A stretch of DNA of 64,000 bases from JACQAP01 sp035548375. Its GTDB lineage: Bacteria > Pseudomonadota > Gammaproteobacteria > Burkholderiales > JACQAP01. The DNA lies in NCBI GenBank assembly GCA_035548375.1, contig DASZTG010000094.1:62001-126000 (forward strand), read 5' to 3'. A model generated the notes under the pieces. It was not told the origin of the DNA and searched no databases. It saw only the letters and a list, made by a program, of their open reading frames with translations. Numbering within the stretch: position 1 is the stretch's first letter; each line of letters begins with the position of its first letter. A program made the translations under genes and the position numbers. Positions 63,636 to 64,000 of this stretch are shown here, in pieces.

Positions 63636-64000
63636 TTAGAACCCCGTCTCGACGCCGAATTCTTTGCGCGCTATCACGATCCAGCCCTCCATCCATTCCG
63701 CCGCTTCGTCTTCCGGCAATTCCGTGTTCGAATCGTTGAACAGCGGTTCGCCGATGCGTGTCGCGCCGAGCTCGCCCAGGATCTTGTCGAATTTTTTTGC
63801 GGCAAAGCAGAAAGTCGCGGCGTGCGTGCCCTTGTCGCCAAGCCCGATCAGACCGTAGCGCACGTCGGAAAGGTCTGGGCGCTTTTCGAGCAACTCGTCG
63901 TAGAACGGCTTTGCGCCGTCGGGAACGTCGCCCTGGCCATAGGTCGACGTGCAGATGAGGAAGACGCCGCCACCCGCGAATACCGTTGAATCGATGTCGT
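63636..64000 (-). CDS. flavodoxin-like protein, partial
   Basis: The C-terminal 120 codons of a gene that starts outside the right edge. TSTYGQGDVPDGA is the FMN-phosphate/ring-binding loop typical of flavodoxins and MioC-like proteins; YGLIGLGDKGTHAATFCFAAKKFDKIL is the next conserved block (key YGLIGLGDKG), and the end GWIVIARKEFGVETGF is normal. It would carry electrons via FMN in the cytoplasm. The spacing LGDKG with Cys in TFCFA resembles short-chain MioC/flavodoxin proteins. The partner enzyme is not in the window. Confidence 0.85.
   Translation of the reverse strand, partial: DIDSTVFAGGGVFLICTSTYGQGDVPDGAKPFYDELLEKRPDLSDVRYGLIGLGDKGTHAATFCFAAKKFDKILGELGATRIGEPLFNDSNTELPEDEAAEWMEGWIVIARKEFGVETGF

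Overview
The window reads as a stretch of GC-rich chromosome from a Gram-negative proteobacterium, most likely a betaproteobacterium of the Burkholderiales or Nitrosomonadales type. This is inferred from gene content: Tat-exported redox enzymes, TonB and two-partner secretion systems, a phasin-like protein, a D-3-hydroxybutyrate dehydrogenase, a benzoate-CoA-ligase-type enzyme beside a branched-chain-amino-acid-type ABC transporter, and many haem c proteins. No rRNA, tRNA, CRISPR array, integrase or transposase was recognised. Coding density is high and most genes lie on the minus strand.

Layout, left to right. 1-573 is the start of a Tat-exported 2Fe-2S subunit of a molybdenum hydroxylase. 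835-1606 holds a small acidic protein coupled to a phasin-like gene behind a sigma-54-type promoter. 1890-5948 encodes a 1352-residue secreted LamG/FN3/PQQ-propeller protein. A CPBP membrane protease and a lipoprotein diverge at about 7.3 kb. 8572-12437 is a CUT2-type sugar ABC transporter with a divergent GntR/FadR regulator, a clear operator and an internal terminator. 12505-12773 is a second small acidic protein, homologous to the first and also behind a sigma-54-type promoter. Then come a D-aminoacylase-type amidohydrolase, an alpha/beta hydrolase, a DUF6496 protein, an acidic hypothetical protein and a very large membrane patatin (17003-20872).

21409-31610 is a cluster of five dihaem cytochromes and one lipoprotein, all predicted to be outside the cytoplasm and related in part to the RoxA/MauG or DHOR families. 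It is the most coherent candidate for an undescribed system here. 31859-35011 carries small genes, a candidate Pho box, an orphan fused urease gamma-beta subunit and an MFS transporter. 35167-36772 is bdhA with a hydrolase. 36821-52143 is a two-partner secretion pair whose TpsA exoprotein is 4545 residues long. Next to it are a hybrid histidine kinase and a NarL-type regulator that overlap tail to tail. 54825-63418 is a livKHMGF-type transporter, a TonB-dependent receptor and a benzoate-CoA-ligase family enzyme, which together suggest uptake and activation of an aromatic or other organic acid. The window ends inside a flavodoxin gene.

Two families of imperfect palindromic intergenic repeats (two copies each) occur in the right half. 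Coordinates and starts were chosen by reading frames and ribosome binding sites by eye; no database search was possible, so family names rest on recognised motifs.
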